This document shows positions 60,032-64,000 of a DNA stretch of 64,000 bases, piece after piece. Location of the stretch: contig JAKOXH010000017.1 of the NCBI GenBank assembly GCA_029781135.1, positions 124,001 to 188,000 on the forward strand. The letters are read 5' to 3'. The notes below the pieces were generated by a model that did not search any database, was not told the origin of the DNA, and saw only the letters and a program-made list of their open reading frames with translations. Position 1 is the first letter of the stretch, and each line of letters opens with the position of its first letter. This DNA is from Planctomycetota bacterium (GTDB lineage: Bacteria; Planctomycetota; Planctomycetia; Pirellulales; Lacipirellulaceae). The position numbers and the translations under genes are program-made.

Positions 60032-61246
60032 TCATCGAATTGACTTCCGGCCGCCAATGCGCCGGCGGTTTGATCCCAAGAACCCCATTAGACCGATAAT
60101 AGCCAACCAGCTTGTGGCCGGTTCGGGAACGGCGGCCAACATGGCGACGAAGGCGCCGGCGCCGTTGCGGGCATCGTACGCTTTCTTAAAGAGCACGAAA
60201 TCGGCGTGATTGTTGTGGAAATCGGCATTCAAGTCACCTTTTGCGTAGGCTTGCGACGCGGTGAGACCGGTTAAATCGGTCAATTGGTTGCTGCGGAATT
60301 GAATCCAATCTGCCGTGTCAACAGCGCAGTCACCATTCAGGTCACCGATGCCGAAACAATACGGCAGGTCAAATTGGACGACGACCGCCCGATGGTCGGA
60401 AGGGTACGGCTGAAGGGCGATATCGGTGCTGCCGTCGTTGGCGTTGTAGCCGAGCGTTTTGGCCGCGGTCGGTGTGACAGTTGCCCCTTTGTAATAGACG
60501 AAGTCGATGCGATCGTGAACTTCATTCGCCGAGATGTTTGGCGCGGGGGAGCCAGGGGTCCACGTAAATGCCGGGTCGGTAACTTCATTAGGACGCAGCG
60601 CCCGGAACGCATCGACCAGCCCGGCATTGGCGACCGAGCGTGAGGTGGGCCAGTTGACTTTCATGCCGAAATGCATGCCGGCGGCGGCCGCCGCTGGCGT
60701 CCAGTCGAGATGAGATGGTTCATTGAAATCGCCGACGAGGAACGTGGGCGAGCCGGAGGCGAGCGCCGATGACATGCCGTTGAGGATCGGCGTCACGCTG
60801 CGCGAGGCCTGCGCCTGCGCGATGGCTTGGGCTTCGGTGGTGATTAGTCCGTCGCGAATGTCGTACGGTTGGTACGGATAGGCCGCGAGATGGACGTCGA
60901 ATAGGTAGGCCTCGTGCGACGGCCCGAGCAGCAATTTCACACCCTGGCCAAGAACTTGAGTGATGGGGTAGCGGCTGATGATCGCCAAGTCGCTGTTGAA
61001 GCCTTGGTAATAGAAGCCCAGGGCGTTCGCAATGGACTGGGCGCTGCCGCCGACTTCTTGGATGCCAATGACATCGGCATTCGCCGCGTTAATGACATCC
61101 ACAGTCCGCGAAAGCGGGCCGTACGAAGCGCCGCCTGTCAGGATATTGAACGACATGACCCTGAGCGGGTTGGCGCGAACATACGACGAACTGAAGACGC
61201 AGAATAATAAGAGGGAAGCCAGTGAAAGGCAGGTAGGTCGCTTCAT
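60032..61246 (-). CDS. Secreted endonuclease/exonuclease/phosphatase-family protein with dockerin and PEP-CTERM
   Basis: A 404-residue exported EEP-fold protein. Signal peptide (LASLLLFCVFSSSYVRA), then LRVMSFNILTGG, IGIQEVGG (metal-binding Glu), FLVGDFNEPSHLDW and PSDHRAVVVQF (catalytic Asp/His). Two EF-hand dockerin-like repeats follow (GDLNGDCAVDTADWIQFR and GDLNADFHNNHADFVLFK), then a PEP-CTERM tail (VPEPATSWLAIIGLMG then RRR). It may act on DNA, phosphoesters or sphingolipids outside the cell. The ATG at 61246 is chosen, 30 bases after the sulfotransferase stop. Confidence 0.88.
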   Translation of the reverse strand: MKRPTCLSLASLLLFCVFSSSYVRANPLRVMSFNILTGGASYGPLSRTVDVINAANADVIGIQEVGGSAQSIANALGFYYQGFNSDLAIISRYPITQVLGQGVKLLLGPSHEAYLFDVHLAAYPYQPYDIRDGLITTEAQAIAQAQASRSVTPILNGMSSALASGSPTFLVGDFNEPSHLDWTPAAAAAGMHFGMKVNWPTSRSVANAGLVDAFRALRPNEVTDPAFTWTPGSPAPNISANEVHDRIDFVYYKGATVTPTAAKTLGYNANDGSTDIALQPYPSDHRAVVVQFDLPYCFGIGDLNGDCAVDTADWIQFRSNQLTDLTGLTASQAYAKGDLNADFHNNHADFVLFKKAYDARNGAGAFVAMLAAVPEPATSWLAIIGLMGFLGSNRRRIGGRKSIR

Positions 61247-61275
61247 CGAATGCTCACACATGGTGTAAACCACAA

Positions 61276-62940
61276 TCACGTTGGGATGTAACCGAAGGCC
61301 TCGACAAAGGGCCGCAGAATTTCTTGATACGGCGCGAGTTGTTTGGCGTAGTTTCGCCAGCGGCCCACCGAACTCGAATACACGGGTTTGGTGACGGCTT
61401 CGTAGGTTGGTGAATGGACGTGCTTTTTCTGGGCCCGCCGATGATATTCTAACACCCGGTCGTCCCAAGGAAGGTCCAAAAACTCAAGGACGCGGCGGGC
61501 CTGGCTTTCTAGGTCCGACACCATGTCTTCATAACGAATTTCGATCCACGGATTGCGGATGAGGGTGCGTAATTTGAGCCAGGCTTGCATCATCTTGGCA
61601 TATTTTTTGGCCGTGTCTTCGAGCGTTAAGTAGTGGACGCTCACGGGATTCAGCGGCAACTGCTGTGAGAAGCAACTGATCACGACATCGCGCGGGTCGC
61701 GCAGTGCGAAGAGCACTTTCATTTCGGGAAACACCCGCGCTACCAGCGGCAGCAGCATGGTTAGTTCGGGGTTTTTGTCAATGAGCAGCCGGCTGCCAAT
61801 CGGCTCGCGGAGCGCGCCTTCCATACTGGTCCAATAGACTTGGCGGGCCTCATTGAGGTCGGCCAGCGGCAGGCGGTCGAGGGCCTCCGGCACGGGATCG
61901 GTCGTGTTCGCTTTGCGACCGAGCGGGCCATAAACCATTTCCGGCATGATTTGGAGTTCATCGGCACTGATGGCGCCGGTGTGACTATCCAGAACTTGTT
62001 CGAGCAGCGTGGTGCCGCTGCGCGGATGGCTCGTGACGAGCGCCAGGCGGCCGGAGAGCGGGACCAATTCGCCCGCCGCGGCAGCCCAGCGCGCGCTATG
62101 CTCGGCCGTGAACGTCGCGATCGTTCGGCCGGATGCGCGAGCAATCGTCCACGCTTCATCCAAATGAGGGGCCGCCGCACCACTGAAGATCTTCTTTGCT
62201 CGCGTGAGGGCGTCAAAGGCCTCGTCGTATTGTCCCGCCTTATCGTGGAGCGCGGCAAGCTGATACCACGAATCCGCAATTACGCCGAGCGCCGCCTTTT
62301 TTTCGTCCACGATGGTTTGCCAGCACGACTGAGCCGCTTCGATATTACCGACGCGGCGGTCGATCACGGCCGACTGGTAATGTGCTTTGTAAAAGTGCGG
62401 AGCGATTCGAATCGCCTCGTCGATGCAGCGCCGCGCACTTGCCAAGTCGTGCAGGCGTTCGTGCATTTTGGCAAGATCGAGCAAGGTTTGCGGTTTGTCG
62501 GGTGAATCCGGGGCGAGTTCCAGCGCTCGATTGAGACAGGCGATTGCACGATCGAACTGCTGAATCTGCTGGTACGATTGCCCCAGCATTCGTTGCAGCT
62601 GCGGATCGTTGGGATGGAGCGTGTTCGCCAGATCGACCAATTTCTCAGCATCCGCGAAGCGATAGCGCAGCGCATAGGCCCGGGCGACATCAACGAGCAG
62701 AATTGGGTTATGGGAATCGCGGGCCAGCGCGCGTTCGTAATACCAGATGGCTTCGTCGTAGCGGCCTTGGTCCCACGCGGCCTGGGCCTTTTGCACGCGG
62801 ACATCGGCGATCGGCGGCGCCCCCGGCGGAACGACCGCGCCGCCGGCGTGGTTGGCGGCCCGCTTGGCTTCGAGCTTACGCCGCTGGCCGACGGTAGGCG
62901 GTTTCTGGCGACCGTGTTTTCTATCCGGTTTACGAGGCAT
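61276..62940 (-). CDS. TPR-repeat sulfotransferase
   Basis: A 554-residue protein with about six TPR units (residues 45-255) followed by a sulfotransferase domain. The 5'-phosphosulfate-binding loop is LVTSHPRSGTTLLEQV (301-316), and FALRDPRDVVISCFSQQLPL with KKYAKMMQAWLKL supplies the 3'-phosphate region. Such TPR-sulfotransferases are common in planctomycetes and may sulfate cell-surface glycans or proteins. No signal peptide is present; the N-terminus is very basic. It is likely transcribed with the EEP gene 29 bases downstream. Confidence 0.92.
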   Translation of the reverse strand: MPRKPDRKHGRQKPPTVGQRRKLEAKRAANHAGGAVVPPGAPPIADVRVQKAQAAWDQGRYDEAIWYYERALARDSHNPILLVDVARAYALRYRFADAEKLVDLANTLHPNDPQLQRMLGQSYQQIQQFDRAIACLNRALELAPDSPDKPQTLLDLAKMHERLHDLASARRCIDEAIRIAPHFYKAHYQSAVIDRRVGNIEAAQSCWQTIVDEKKAALGVIADSWYQLAALHDKAGQYDEAFDALTRAKKIFSGAAAPHLDEAWTIARASGRTIATFTAEHSARWAAAAGELVPLSGRLALVTSHPRSGTTLLEQVLDSHTGAISADELQIMPEMVYGPLGRKANTTDPVPEALDRLPLADLNEARQVYWTSMEGALREPIGSRLLIDKNPELTMLLPLVARVFPEMKVLFALRDPRDVVISCFSQQLPLNPVSVHYLTLEDTAKKYAKMMQAWLKLRTLIRNPWIEIRYEDMVSDLESQARRVLEFLDLPWDDRVLEYHRRAQKKHVHSPTYEAVTKPVYSSSVGRWRNYAKQLAPYQEILRPFVEAFGYIPT

Positions 62941-63439
62941 ATGCTACGCCATGACGATCCGCCAGCCTTGGGTGTGCACGTCGAACCGCGCTATTGATCT
63001 ATTGTAATTGACGCCGACCAACGCGGACATGATGCGGCGTCATTCAGGGCCAACCAGGTTATTAGGTTAGGGAAGTTGTAGCCGGGTGGCATGGCCTCGG
63101 AGGTACTCCTACGTGGCCATGTTTCTCGAGCGATTCCATGCTCACGCTTCGCGAGAGCATGCCACCCTTTGGGCTCAATGTGAAAACCTGAAAAACTGCT
63201 GGGCCCTGGTCATTGAACCCCGTAGGGTGGGTGAGGCAATGGGTAGGTGTGCCGTGTGCCCACGGCTTGGGGTGGGCATGTCCGCTTCACGAATGCAGCA
63301 TGGCCACTTCGAACAGTGGCCAGGGCACGCTTGCGGCAGATGGGGCAGAAACTGGCGGCTATGCCCCAACAAACAAAACGCGGCCGACTGCCAGTTGGCA
63401 ATCGGCCGCAACGGAAACCAGAGGTCAAGTCAGCTGCGT
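62941..63439. repeat. Repeat-rich intergenic region
   Basis: About 63087-63165 holds GAGAGCATGCCACCC and CATGCTCACGCTTCGCG elements, as near 41580-41668. About 63251-63282 is a family C unit (GTGCCCACGGCTTGGGGTGG) and about 63300-63325 a family E pair (TGGCCACTTCG, CAGTGGCCA). Bases 63367-63405 hold an inverted pair, GCGGCCGACTGCCA and TGGCAATCGGCCGC, a possible terminator for the gene at 63440. No gene is seen. Confidence 0.62.
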
Positions 63440-64000
63440 TTAGCGGCGTCGACGAAGGCCCAACAGGGATAGTCCGCTCATGCCCACCAGAATCAATGTT
63501 GCCGGTTCAGGAACGACATCCAACGAGGCGTCATCGACCGCACTATCTTTGCGGGCGAAGAACCCAACCCCGACCGGGTGGCCAATTTCTGGAGCACCGG
63601 CGGCAACGAAGTGCTGGATGCTCAGCTTGACCCAGTTGGCCTGGCTTTGGACGTCCGACATAGCGGCGCCACGAGCAGGAATCTCTGTCGTGAAGAGGTG
63701 ACTGGTCAGAGAATTGGCGTCGCTGAACGGTACATTTCCATCGAAAATGTACATGAACAGACCATTGGTCTCGTTCAAATCGACATCATTCTGAGCCCAG
63801 ATCGAGAACGTGTATGTCTTGCCCGCCTCGAACACGGCACTGGTTTCTTGGGCATTGTAATTGACCAAGCCGTGCATGGCCTGATTGCCGGTTCGTGGGG
63901 ACGGTCGCTTCGTGAAGGTCGTGCTTTCAGCGTAGACCGCATTGTAGAGCCAGGCGCTATGGCCATCATCTTGCGTGTAGCCCGGCGGACTGTCTAAATC
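63440..64000 (-). CDS. PEP-CTERM protein, C-terminal part (5' end off window)
   Basis: The minus-strand frame is open from the window end, so at least 41 residues lie upstream of the first ATG in view (63877). The visible 186 residues contain a beta-sandwich module (YNAQETSAVFEAGKTYTFSI, SQANWVKLSIQHFVA), resembling the modules at 15232 and 19382, and end with a PEP-CTERM signal (VPEPATLILVGMSGLSLLGL then RRRR). It is an exported surface protein; the N-terminal signal and domain content are not visible. Confidence 0.85.
   Translation of the reverse strand, partial: DLDSPPGYTQDDGHSAWLYNAVYAESTTFTKRPSPRTGNQAMHGLVNYNAQETSAVFEAGKTYTFSIWAQNDVDLNETNGLFMYIFDGNVPFSDANSLTSHLFTTEIPARGAAMSDVQSQANWVKLSIQHFVAAGAPEIGHPVGVGFFARKDSAVDDASLDVVPEPATLILVGMSGLSLLGLRRRR

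Overview
The window is chromosomal DNA from a heterotrophic planctomycete, most likely of the Pirellulales type. The evidence is the combination of a DUF1559 pseudopilin, DUF1501 and PSD1/planctomycete cytochrome c proteins, a secreted sulfatase, PEP-CTERM proteins with dockerin-like EF-hands, and very repeat-rich intergenic DNA. I see no rRNA, tRNA, CRISPR array, prophage or transposase.

Region 1 (1-21.7 kb) is a coherent sugar-utilisation locus. It holds a LacI-type regulator (cut by the window start), a GPH/MFS sugar symporter, an ABC sugar importer without its ATPase, a GH94 phosphorylase shaped like the C-terminal half of cyclic beta-1,2-glucan synthase (as in 1,2-beta-oligoglucan phosphorylase), a GH1 beta-glucosidase, two secreted glycoamylase/GH144-like proteins, a third more distant secreted protein with dockerin and PEP-CTERM regions, two PEP-CTERM beta-sandwich proteins and a DUF1559 pseudopilin. 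A 14-bp palindrome close to TGAAAGCGCTTTCA stands before at least five transcription units, so most of the region looks like one LacI regulon. My inference is a beta-1,2-glucan (sophoro-oligosaccharide) uptake and phosphorolysis system.

Region 2 (22-30.2 kb) has an SDR oxidoreductase, an unknown secreted protein, a secreted alpha/beta hydrolase, an AF2212-like/PIN toxin-antitoxin-like pair, a DUF1501 protein, and a signalling cluster of HD-GYP, PilZ and CBS-domain proteins. Region 3 (30.5-44.6 kb) is rich in exported degradative proteins: PSD1 cytochrome, a DmfA2-like protein, a ceramidase-sialidase fusion facing a ceramidase-LamG protein, two CBS proteins, a sulfatase and a ThuA protein.

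Region 4 (45-53.6 kb) encodes a tripartite MacAB/TolC-type exporter with a MarR regulator that has a dyad over its own promoter, followed by a secreted CocE-type hydrolase. Region 5 (53.9-60 kb) looks like a betaine/methylated-amine demethylation module: a Rieske oxygenase, two DAO-type FAD oxidoreductases and both ETF subunits. Region 6 (60-64 kb) has a secreted EEP-family nuclease/phosphatase with dockerin and PEP-CTERM, a TPR-sulfotransferase, and the 3' end of another PEP-CTERM protein cut by the window end. Several families of short palindromic dispersed repeats fill the intergenic spaces and in two places have entered coding sequence.
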